Source: Cytophagaceae bacterium (GTDB lineage: Bacteria; Bacteroidota; Bacteroidia; Cytophagales; Spirosomataceae). From it: DNA of 19,211 nucleotides. Position numbers and translations under genes: made by a program. This document shows positions 1 through 8,700 of the stretch, piece after piece (positions within the stretch are counted from its first letter, which is position 1; each line of letters starts with the position of its first letter). The notes below the pieces were generated by a model. The model did not search any database and was not told the DNA's origin. It worked only from the letters and a program-made list of their open reading frames with translations. The stretch lies in NCBI GenBank assembly GCA_947471105.1, contig CANIYB010000008.1, positions 1-19,211 on the forward strand, written 5' to 3'.

Positions 1-1400
1 GGCAATTGAGCCATCTCAGCAATACCACCTGCATTATCTGCAATAGGACCAAAGGCGTCAATCGCCAATTGCATCGCCGTGGTGGCCATCATTCCTGCTG
101 CAGCAATAGAAACTCCATAAATACCTGCAAAATGATATGAACCAATGATACCAGCAGCTAAAACTAAAATAGGCAAGACTGTCGACTCCATTCCCACAGC
201 TAATCCGCCAATGATGTTTGTCGCGTGACCTGTACCAGATTTTTGAACAATTGAATCTACTGGACGCTTACCCATAGCCGTGTAATACTCAGTAATGATT
301 GACATTAGTGTTCCAACGATCAATCCTACAATGATTGCATAGAATACATCCATTGAAGAAAATTCTCTTCCTCTTAAATTTAATGTTTCAGGTAATATAT
401 TGGTTACCAAAAAATAAGAAGTCACAAAAGTAATGGCAATAGATGTGTAGTTTCCTAAATTCAATGCATTTTGAACAGAAGAAGTTTCACTTGAAATACG
501 AACAAAAAATGTACTGACTAAAGAAGCCAATAAACCAACTCCTGCAATGAGCATAGGCAATAAAACAGGGGAGAAGCCACCAAAATTATCATTAACTGAT
601 ATTTCTTGACCTAATACCATGGTAGCTAAAATAGTTGCCACATAAGATCCAAACAAATCAGCTCCCATACCAGCCACATCACCCACATTATCACCTACAT
701 TATCTGCTATTGTAGCAGGATTACGTACATCATCTTCTGGAATACCCGCTTCTACTTTACCCACTAAATCCGCTCCGACATCAGCTGCTTTCGTATAAAT
801 ACCTCCACCAACACGTGCAAATAAGGCAATCGATTCAGCTCCTAATGAAAAACCAGCTAATACTTCGATAGCAGTTCTCATTTCAATCGAAGTTAAGGCT
901 TGGCCTTCAGCAAAAATTTGATAAAATGCGATAAACAAACCACCTAAACCTAAAATAGCCAATCCAGCTACTCCCATTCCCATTACTGAACCTCCAGTGA
1001 AAGAGACATTTAAAGCTTTAGCAAGCGATGTTCGAGCAGCTTCAGCAGTCCGAACATTTGCTTTTGTTGCTACGATCATTCCTATATATCCAGCAGTTGC
1101 TGAAAAGACTGCACCGATTAAAAAAGCAACAGCTATTAAAGGAGAAGAATGTATTGGATTATCCGGTGTACCTTCTTGGGTTCCTAACCATGCCAATAAA
1201 ATAGCAGTAGGTATAGCGAAATATGTTAAAATTTTCCACTCAGCTTTTAAAAAAGCTATAGCTCCGTCAGCAATATAACCTGCTAATTCCTGCATTTTTT
1301 CATTACCAGCATCTTGCTTAGATACCCAACTAAATTTCCACGCTGTGTACAGCAAACCTACTAAACCAAAAGCAGGAACTAAATAAACAATTGAATTCAT
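1..1400 (-). CDS. hppA: Membrane-bound ion-pumping pyrophosphatase, C-terminal part outside window
   Basis: This integral membrane enzyme hydrolyses inorganic pyrophosphate and uses the energy to pump H+ or Na+ out of the cytoplasm. The first 466 codons are visible; the family usually has about 670-800 residues, so the rest lies left of the window. Directly visible are the substrate-site stretch ARVGGGIYTKAADVGADL (from about residue 195), the metal-binding EAGIPEDD and DNVGDNVGDVAGMGADLF, and near the edge DAFGPIADNAGGIAEM. The ATG at 1398-1400 gives a hydrophobic first helix (MNSIVYLVPAFGLVGLLY). The helix-6 glutamates of known Na+ and plant-type H+ pumps are absent (Gly251 and Ala255), while Glu189 sits in helix 5, an arrangement known from a Bacteroidota H+-pumping group. 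The residue that decides K+ dependence lies beyond the edge. The family call is nearly certain; the ion is inferred. Confidence 0.97.
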   Translation of the reverse strand, partial: MNSIVYLVPAFGLVGLLYTAWKFSWVSKQDAGNEKMQELAGYIADGAIAFLKAEWKILTYFAIPTAILLAWLGTQEGTPDNPIHSSPLIAVAFLIGAVFSATAGYIGMIVATKANVRTAEAARTSLAKALNVSFTGGSVMGMGVAGLAILGLGGLFIAFYQIFAEGQALTSIEMRTAIEVLAGFSLGAESIALFARVGGGIYTKAADVGADLVGKVEAGIPEDDVRNPATIADNVGDNVGDVAGMGADLFGSYVATILATMVLGQEISVNDNFGGFSPVLLPMLIAGVGLLASLVSTFFVRISSETSSVQNALNLGNYTSIAITFVTSYFLVTNILPETLNLRGREFSSMDVFYAIIVGLIVGTLMSIITEYYTAMGKRPVDSIVQKSGTGHATNIIGGLAVGMESTVLPILVLAAGIIGSYHFAGIYGVSIAAAGMMATTAMQLAIDAFGPIADNAGGIAEMAQL

Positions 1401-1436
1401 AAATCTGTATTTATATTATTCTAAATAAATTTGTCA

Positions 1437-1467
1437 CAAAAATAAGGAATAGACCCTGAAAAAACAA
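1437..1467 (-). promoter_or_regulatory. Candidate Bacteroidota-type promoter of hppA
   Basis: Read leftward, the sequence is TTG, 20 bases, then TATTTTTG, an exact match to the TAnnTTTG -7 element with usual spacing from a TTG -33 element. Transcription would begin near 1430, about 30 bases before the hppA ATG. The -33 box directly abuts the stop codon of the upstream DUF5686 gene. Found by eye only. Confidence 0.5.
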
Positions 1468-4077
1468 TTAAAAAGGTAATCTGAAAACTAATTTAAGCCT
1501 TTCTGGAACCCAATTACCTATCGGATAAACGAGATCTAGTGAGACAATTTTAGCTATACCGCTTACCCCGTATGAAATTTCGTGAAAATCTTGCTTGAAA
1601 ATAGGGGCGTAAATTTTTAAATAATTATATCCCACATGTTCCCTTATTCCATAAAGATTCAACAAATTAATTTGAGAGAAGATTAATTTTCGAGGTTCCC
1701 AGTGAATATGAGCTCTCATATGTGAACTATTGGTACTAAATAAATAATTAGGCAATGTATAAAACATTCTGCGATCGCTACTGACCACATCCATTTCATT
1801 TCCTTTAAAATGCTGATAATCTAAAAAAGAAGTGGGCTTCGCTAAAAATTGAGAATAATTAACAAAATAACTTACCTGACCTAAACGATTTAGCGAAATG
1901 GATTGACTGGCAGAAAGACTAATTTTTGAAAAAGACTGATTGATGAAGCCATTTTCAAGTTGAAAGTTAAATGTGGGCCCCTCATTATTTGATAATCTAC
2001 GGACTTGATTAAATCTTCGCCAACTAGATAATGGCTGCCAACGCATATTAAATCTGGCATAAAACTGGTTATTATCTTGGAAAGAAGTGTTCCCTAATTC
2101 ATTATTCATTGGAACATTTGACGTAAAAAAGGTCGAATTGCTAAAGAATCCTTGATCTACATGATTAGATAAACCTTTACGATATCTAAATTCGAAAAAT
2201 CCACTGAAACGAATTTTAGATGATAATTGATATTCATATCCTACATTCACAAAATTCTTTTGATACAGTTTCAAATAATTTTCATTTAATAGCAGCGCGT
2301 AAAACTTATTATAGGATTCCGAAACTGGATTAGTCGCATTAATTTGATACACATTACTCCCAATTCCTAGATACAAACGCTGTCTATTTTCATCAAAATT
2401 CCTTAGGTATCCTAGATCTCCATTAAAAGCTTTTCTTGCAAAAGCATAACGGATATTCGCATTGATTAAATAATAATTAGATAAACTAAATGTTTGTCGA
2501 AATTCTACATTTCGTTGAATCGTATATCCATCAACAGGGTTAAAACCACCTGTAAATGAACTTAATCTTAAACGCGGACCTAAATTTCTCTTTTCATATA
2601 TATATGTTCTAGAACCTATTAAATCAGTCCATCGAAATGCCGGTAAATTCCTTAATGAATCCTTGGCCAACTTCTCCTTATCTAAAAATTGAAGGCTATC
2701 AGCTTGCTTATACCCGATTACCTCAGCTTCAGTTAGAGGAACTTGACGTTCTGCCACCCAGAAAGACTCGTCATGTTTAGAAGCCATTGAATCCACTTCA
2801 AAAACATAGTCAGATGTAAATATTTCCTTTTCCTCTGATTTCTCCAGAAATTCTATTTTTTCGGTTTTATCAACCTGCCTCAATATCTTCTTTAATTTAT
2901 TTCTAGTTACCTCAGAGGATAATGCAGCTTTAGGATCTTTAACTTTCTCTCGATCTATTTCCTTAGCTAAAGATTTATTCAACCGCTCTTCGATGATATT
3001 TGGTTTAACAACTAAAACTGGGTTAACTTTAATTTTATACTCTTTTATTTGCGTGATATACCTAAAAGTAGCACCAAAGCCCATGGCATCGAAATTAATA
3101 TTTACGTCATAATTTATAGGCATCCAAACACCTTGAAACAAGGAATTTTGTTGCTGCATCCTAAACTGACCCGATGAATTTTTAAAATTCAAACTGAATG
3201 AATATATACTCCAGGTATCTTCGACGACAGAAATAACTCCTTCAAACAAATCCTGATAAGTCGACTTCGGGCTTATTTGAATTTTACTAATGGTCTGGCC
3301 ATTAACAATAAAACTACCGATATACGCAAATTTATAAAACTGAAACGCATTGGGCGAAACTGGCGAAATCAAATATCCCCAAATTTTAGGCGAATAAAAA
3401 TTTGTTTGTGTCACGCGTAAATTGGGAGCATCCGCATTTCTTAATACTGCCGGTAAATTATTTCGATTTGACAGTACCTTTTCTGTTATTTTATTGGGCT
3501 TTTGATAATTAACTTGATTTATTCCCTCTAATACATAAGTAGAACCGACTTTAATTCCTGCTTCTTTTTCAATTTTCTTGCCAACTAAAGCATTCATCAT
3601 CTTCGAAATAGAAGTGATCTTACCAACTCCTTTCACATAGGCCTTAGCGCTGTATTGATCTACTTCCTTCGTATGAAAAGGAGCCATCGAAATCATTCTT
3701 CGCATGATGCCAATTGCCGGATCTTCTTTTAATCCACCCACATTTACTTCAGCTAATGAAACTGCTTGCTCCTCCAAAACAACATTAATCTCTATTTTAT
3801 CAGTACTTTTTTCAATAGTAACTTTTTTTGAATATGGACTATGCCCCAAAAAACGAAATACTAATTCATGATTTCCTATCGGAACTTGTATGGCATATAG
3901 ACCATCCTCGTTCGCTAAAGTCCCCTTATTTAAATCTGAAACCCAAACAGTAGCAAATGGAAGCACATCACCCTTTTTATCTTTTATGGAACCACTGACG
4001 GTTTGGCTAAAAGTATTAATTGATAATAAGCAAAAAAGAATAGTTAAATATTTAAGCATGAACAAAAATAGATACAT
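1468..4077 (-). CDS. DUF5686 outer-membrane protein with carboxypeptidase-regulatory-like N-terminal domain
   Basis: The function is unknown. The layout is typical of a Bacteroidota outer-membrane family: a signal peptide, a beta-sandwich of the carboxypeptidase-regulatory type at about residues 27-110 (SGSIKDKKGDVLPFATVWV, then NEDGLYAIQVPIG), and a long DUF5686 region to residue 869. The chain ends in an aromatic residue (LVFRLPF), as outer-membrane beta-barrels do, and the second half is rich in alternating aromatic and polar residues. Two starts are possible. The ATG at 4077 adds MYLFLF; the ATG at 4059 (residue 7) gives the cleaner signal peptide MLKYLTILFCLLSINTFSQ and may be the true start. 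No Shine-Dalgarno sequence separates them, which is normal in this phylum. hppA follows 67 bp downstream but has its own promoter candidate. The domain call is firm; a role in envelope or surface biology is only inferred. Confidence 0.85.
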   Translation of the reverse strand: MYLFLFMLKYLTILFCLLSINTFSQTVSGSIKDKKGDVLPFATVWVSDLNKGTLANEDGLYAIQVPIGNHELVFRFLGHSPYSKKVTIEKSTDKIEINVVLEEQAVSLAEVNVGGLKEDPAIGIMRRMISMAPFHTKEVDQYSAKAYVKGVGKITSISKMMNALVGKKIEKEAGIKVGSTYVLEGINQVNYQKPNKITEKVLSNRNNLPAVLRNADAPNLRVTQTNFYSPKIWGYLISPVSPNAFQFYKFAYIGSFIVNGQTISKIQISPKSTYQDLFEGVISVVEDTWSIYSFSLNFKNSSGQFRMQQQNSLFQGVWMPINYDVNINFDAMGFGATFRYITQIKEYKIKVNPVLVVKPNIIEERLNKSLAKEIDREKVKDPKAALSSEVTRNKLKKILRQVDKTEKIEFLEKSEEKEIFTSDYVFEVDSMASKHDESFWVAERQVPLTEAEVIGYKQADSLQFLDKEKLAKDSLRNLPAFRWTDLIGSRTYIYEKRNLGPRLRLSSFTGGFNPVDGYTIQRNVEFRQTFSLSNYYLINANIRYAFARKAFNGDLGYLRNFDENRQRLYLGIGSNVYQINATNPVSESYNKFYALLLNENYLKLYQKNFVNVGYEYQLSSKIRFSGFFEFRYRKGLSNHVDQGFFSNSTFFTSNVPMNNELGNTSFQDNNQFYARFNMRWQPLSSWRRFNQVRRLSNNEGPTFNFQLENGFINQSFSKISLSASQSISLNRLGQVSYFVNYSQFLAKPTSFLDYQHFKGNEMDVVSSDRRMFYTLPNYLFSTNSSHMRAHIHWEPRKLIFSQINLLNLYGIREHVGYNYLKIYAPIFKQDFHEISYGVSGIAKIVSLDLVYPIGNWVPERLKLVFRLPF

Positions 4078-4135
4078 TTTTAATCAGTAAACTGATAAAA
4101 TGATAAGTGGTTGATAATTTGGATAATTGATTTAG

Positions 4136-4143
4136 CAAAAATA
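4136..4143 (-). promoter_or_regulatory. Candidate -7 element upstream of the DUF5686 gene
   Basis: Leftward this reads TATTTTTG, an exact TAnnTTTG match about 60 bases before the gene. I find no TTG at the expected -33 distance, so support is weak. The 90-bp divergent gap (4078-4167) must also hold the aminotransferase promoter; the best rightward match there, TAAATTTA at 4156-4163, is almost on the start codon and has no matching -33 box. Confidence 0.25.
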
Positions 4144-4167
4144 ACGAGAACGTTGTAAATTTACCTT

Positions 4168-5379
4168 ATGAGGAGTTTTACAAACCGACAGCTTTTTCAA
4201 AAATTTCTAGCACCTACTTCAGATAGTCCATTGGCATTAGAAATTGTCAAAGCAAAAGGTATTTATTTATATGATAAAGAAGGTAAGTCCTATATAGATC
4301 TAATTTCGGGAATTGCAGTGTCTAATGTAGGCCATCGAAATAAAAAGATCATATCAGCGATTAAAAAGCAATTAGATCTATACATGCATCTGATGGTCTA
4401 TGGAGAATATATACAATCTCCACAGGTGTTACTCGCGCAGGCATTGGTCAATTCAACAAAAATACCCACATTAAATCAAGTATACTTTACCAATTCAGGG
4501 ACTGAAGCGGTGGAAGGGGCGATGAAATTAGCCAAAAGATATACTGGGAGAACTAATTTTATATCCTGCATAAACGCCTATCACGGAAGCACTCAAGGCG
4601 CATTATCTCTGGCTGGAGATGAAAATTTCAAAAATTCATTCAGACCTTTATTGCCTAATATTACTCATATACATTATGGACATGAGGAGGATTTAGTCCA
4701 TATAAATAATAAGACTGCAGCCATCATAATCGAAATAATAGGAGGGGAGTCGGGAGTTCGAAAAGCATCGAAATCATATTTCAAATCGTTAAGAAAGCGT
4801 TGCGACGAGACAGGAACTTTATTAATTATAGATGAAATTCAAACAGGGTTTGGAAGAACAGGAACATTTTGGGCCTATGAGGATATGGAAATTGTACCTG
4901 ATATTCTTTTAACGGCTAAAGGAATGGGTGGAGGGATGCCCATTGGCGCCTTTATCGCCAATGAAAATTTAATGAAATCACTAAGTTTTGATCCAGTTTT
5001 AGGCCATATAACCACATTTGGGGGTCATCCAGTAAACTGTGCCGCATCGCTAGCAACTTTAAACTATATTATTGACGAAAATTTAATGGAAGATGTTCCT
5101 TCAAAAAGCCAGTTATTTAAGGACCTTTTGATACATCCCATGATCAAGGAAGTTCGAGCAGCAGGATTAATGATTGCTGTTGAGTTTGAAAATTTTGAAA
5201 TCATTCAAAAAATTATCGCGAATTGCCTAAAGAGTGGATTGATTACCGATTGGTTTTTGTTTTGCAATAATTCGTTGCGCATAGCTCCTCCCTTAATCAT
5301 CACAACAAAAGAAATAAAAATAGCCTGTAAAATTATTTTACAGGCCATCAATGAGGTTGAAAAGGAAATTAAATCCTAA
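4168..5379 (+). CDS. Class III (acetylornithine-type) PLP-dependent aminotransferase
   Basis: This is a cytoplasmic fold-type I aminotransferase of the acetylornithine/ornithine group. Visible landmarks are the phosphate-binding NSGTEA at residues 109-114, AYHGSTQGALSLAG near 137-150, Asp222 in IIDEIQTGFGRTG (contacts the pyridine nitrogen), Lys251 in TAKGMGGGMPIGAF (Schiff-base lysine), TTFGGHPVNC at 282-291, and Arg371 in LRIAPPLIIT, which typically holds the substrate carboxylate. The length of 403 fits the family. The usual QGEGG loop is here GGESG (192-196), so the amino donor cannot be assigned from known members. No arginine-biosynthesis genes are adjacent, so argD is not assigned. The stop overlaps the trxA stop by 4 bp, and the last 60 bases carry a perfect inverted repeat that looks like the trxA terminator. 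The enzyme class is sure; the substrate is unknown. Confidence 0.9.
   Translation: MRSFTNRQLFQKFLAPTSDSPLALEIVKAKGIYLYDKEGKSYIDLISGIAVSNVGHRNKKIISAIKKQLDLYMHLMVYGEYIQSPQVLLAQALVNSTKIPTLNQVYFTNSGTEAVEGAMKLAKRYTGRTNFISCINAYHGSTQGALSLAGDENFKNSFRPLLPNITHIHYGHEEDLVHINNKTAAIIIEIIGGESGVRKASKSYFKSLRKRCDETGTLLIIDEIQTGFGRTGTFWAYEDMEIVPDILLTAKGMGGGMPIGAFIANENLMKSLSFDPVLGHITTFGGHPVNCAASLATLNYIIDENLMEDVPSKSQLFKDLLIHPMIKEVRAAGLMIAVEFENFEIIQKIIANCLKSGLITDWFLFCNNSLRIAPPLIITTKEIKIACKIILQAINEVEKEIKS
5311..5345 (-). terminator. Probable trxA terminator inside the aminotransferase coding sequence
   Basis: GCCTGTAAAA (5323-5332), loop TTA, TTTTACAGGC (5336-5345) is a perfect 10-bp hairpin. Read leftward, in the trxA direction, it begins about 30 bases past the trxA stop and is followed by TATTTTTATTTC, a U-rich run. 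On the other strand it codes KIACKIILQAI of the aminotransferase and has no U-run after it, so it should act only on trxA. Confidence 0.65.
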
Positions 5380-5699
5380 ACATGCTTTAAAAGCGTTTCT
5401 GATAAGACCGATTTTGGAATATTACCCCCCACTAATCTCTCGACCATTTCACCATTTTTAAAGACCATAAGTGTAGGGATTGAGCGAATACCAAATGAAG
5501 CGGGAACTGCAGAGTTCAAATCTACATTCATCTTAGCCACAATGGCTTGGCCTTCTACTTCTCCTGCTAATTCTTCCACGATGGGACCAATCATTTTACA
5601 AGGACCGCACCATTCAGCCCAAAAATCGACTAAAACTGGTGTGTCAGTACCTATTAACTCTTGAAAATTTGCATCTGTTGCTTCTACGTATTTTCCCAT
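5376..5699 (-). CDS. trxA: Thioredoxin
   Basis: This small cytoplasmic dithiol oxidoreductase reduces protein disulfides such as those of ribonucleotide reductase and peroxiredoxins, and is itself recycled by thioredoxin reductase. The classical active site WCGPCK occupies residues 30-35 (Cys31, Cys34). Buried Asp25 and cis-Pro75 (RSIPTLMVF) are in place, and GEMVERLVGG near the end is typical. At 107 residues it is a single complete domain with no signal peptide. It has its own promoter candidate 17-20 bases upstream of the ATG, so although it lies 69 bp after dnaE it is probably transcribed separately. Its stop codon overlaps that of the convergent aminotransferase. Confidence 0.97.
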   Translation of the reverse strand: MGKYVEATDANFQELIGTDTPVLVDFWAEWCGPCKMIGPIVEELAGEVEGQAIVAKMNVDLNSAVPASFGIRSIPTLMVFKNGEMVERLVGGNIPKSVLSETLLKHV

Positions 5700-5722
5700 T
5701 GTTTGATTTATATTTTAAAATT

Positions 5723-5751
5723 CAAAATTAAAACAAATACTGATAAACAAA
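5723..5751 (-). promoter_or_regulatory. Candidate promoter of trxA
   Basis: Leftward the sequence reads TTTG, 17 bases, TAATTTTG: an exact -7 match with a complete TTTG -33 box, at the short end of the accepted spacing. The start point would be near 5716, giving a leader of about 17 bases. Confidence 0.5.
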
Positions 5752-5768
5752 TCGTTCATCAAAAAAAA

Positions 5769-8700
5769 TTAAATAATTAATTTAAAACCTATATTTTCTA
5801 CCTTACTCAAATCCATCACTAACGCTTTACTTATCGTTAATTGAACTTTTCTAGATAGAAAATCTAATTGAACTCGGTCTTGCTCATCATAAACCTCTAA
5901 AATGACTTTTTTGTTCCCTTTGTATTGATCAAATAAATCTTCCAGATAATCGACCGTTTCTAAATTCAAATGCGATAAATTTAAACGCAATCTAAGTTCT
6001 TTGGTACGCTCTTCTAACAACTCGGTCAATAACTCAATCGACTGGATTTTAAAAACCATTTGGTCAGTATGCTTATTTTTCAACTGATAAGATCCTTGGA
6101 TATATAACAATCGATCTTGAGCTATAAACCTTTCAAATTGAATAAAATCTTTAGCAAACAAAGCAAATTCATAATTTCCGGCATAATCTTCCAAAGTAAA
6201 AATCATAAACTGATTTCCATTCGCAGAAGTTCTAACATTAATTTTAGTTACAATTCCGGCAAAAGACTGAACAATGTTGGGCTTGGATTCTAATAAACCC
6301 GAATTAGAGTTACAAAAATTCTGAATTTCAATTTTATATTCATCCAAAGGATGTCCTGAAATGTAAACGCCTACAACCTCTTTCTCATTTTTCAATTGCT
6401 CCATGACAGACCAAGGCTCTGTTACAGGAATTTTAGGCATCGAAATATCATTCCCCGTACCAGCTCCAAGTTCACCAAATAAGGATTGCGTGGCAGCAGC
6501 TTTCAACTCAGAAATTTTAGCCGAATAGCGCACAATCTTTTCGATAAACGTAATTCCATCATTGTCAATCGCAAAGAATTGTGACCTCTGAATATCAGTA
6601 AAACAATCAAAAGCACCTGCTAAAGCTAAGGATTCCAAACATCTTCTATTAACCTGACGACTATTGATACGAGCCACAAAATCAAAAATATCCTTATATT
6701 CACCTCTCGCTTGTCTTTCTTCCACGATAGAATCTACTGCCGCTTCCCCCACACCTTTAATAGCTCCTAAACCAAACCTGATTTGACCTTTTTTATTTAC
6801 AGCAAATGACCTTGATGATTCATTTACATCAGGAACCAATAAACTTAAGCCCATACGTTTACATTCATCCATGAAAAATGTAATCTTCTCAATATTACCT
6901 AAGGAGTTAGATAATACAGCCGACATATATTCAGGGGCATAATTGGCCTTTAAATATCCCGTTTGATAAGCAACTAAACCATAGCAAGTTGAATGGGACT
7001 TGTTAAATGCATATTCAGCAAACGACTCCCAATCCGACCAAATTTTCTCTAATTTATCTGGAGGGTGTGAATTCGAAAGTCCACCGTCAATAAACTTACC
7101 CTTCATTTTATCGATGGTAGGTTTATCTTTTTTACCCATGGCCTTCCGCAAAACATCGGCATCGCCTTTTGTGAAATTGGCCAGTTTTTGAGATAATTGC
7201 ATTACTTGCTCTTGATAAACCGTAATGCCATACGTATCACTCAAATATTCCTCCATTTCTGGAACATCATATTCAATTTTCTCCCGACCATGTTTCCTGG
7301 CAATGTAATTAGGAATATACACCATAGGACCTGGCCTAAACAGGGCATTCATGGCAATTAAATCTGAAAACTGGTCTGGTTTTAAGTCCCTTAAATGCTT
7401 TTGCATACCCGCCGATTCAAACTGGAATGTAGCATTGGTTTCACCCCTCTGATACATTTCAAAGGTGAGCGCATCATCTAATGGTATAGCATCTAAGTCA
7501 ATGGTAATTTTATGATTTTGCTCAATTAATCGAATCGCCTCTTTTAAGATCGACAAAGTCTTTAACCCCAAAAAGTCCATTTTAATAACTCCCGCATTTT
7601 CAATCACCGAGCCATCAAACTGAGTAATCAATAAACTAACATCCTTGGAAGTGGCTACAGGCATGATATCAGTTAAATCATGAGGGGCAATGATGATACC
7701 TGCCGCATGTATTCCCGTTCCTCTGACGGAACCTTCCAAAATCATAGCTGATTCAATGACCCTTGAAGGTAAGCCCCCAGAAGATTTTATTTGCCTCAAT
7801 TGCTTGACCTGCTCTAATTCATCCGAACTTAAATTTTCTCGATCTGCTAAACTACCATCGCCGGTCAATGAAGCATTAAATATACGCTCTAATGTGATTT
7901 TAGGTCTTTCTGGGACTAATTTAGCCAAGGCATTCGACTCAGACAAAGGCAAGTCTAATACACGCGCTACATCTTTCAAAGACATTTTAGCCGCCATCGT
8001 ACCATAGGTGGCAATATGGGCAACTTGATTTCGACCATATTTTTCAACTACATAATCAATTACCTTTTGTCGGCCTTCATCATCAAAATCCGTATCAATA
8101 TCGGGAAGTGATTTACGATCCGGATTTAAAAAACGTTCAAAAAGTAAATTGTATTTGATGGGATCTATATTCGTAATTCCCAAACAATAAGCAACCACAG
8201 AACCCGCAGCACTACCTCTTCCAGGACCTACATAAACCCCTAAATCCTTTCCTGCATTAATGAAATCAGCTACGATTAGAAAATAACCCGCAAATCCCAT
8301 CGTTCTAATCGTATGTAATTCAAATTTAATCCGCTCCTCGACAACCATCGAAATATCAACATACCTCTTTTTAGCCCCAACCATCGTCAAATGTTCTAAG
8401 AAATCATCTTGACTTAAAAAAGTGGAGGGAATGGTGAAATTGGGCAGTAAAACATCTTTTTTTAATTCAAGAATTTCAACCTTGCCCACAATTTCATTCG
8501 TATTGTCAATGGCCTCAGGAATATGCGACCAAAGATCAGTCATTTCCTGAGTCGTCTTAAAATAAAATTGATCATTATAAAAAGCAAAGCGCTTTCCTTT
8601 CATATCAAAATCACCTTCTATGTCTTTATAACTTGGCGTACTTTGTTTCTCACCTGTATTAATACACAACAAAATGTCATGCGCATTTGCGTCTTTTTGA

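Noticed and set aside
997..1278. Rightward 93-codon open frame
   Set aside because: It lies wholly inside hppA on the other strand; hppA has full family conservation there.
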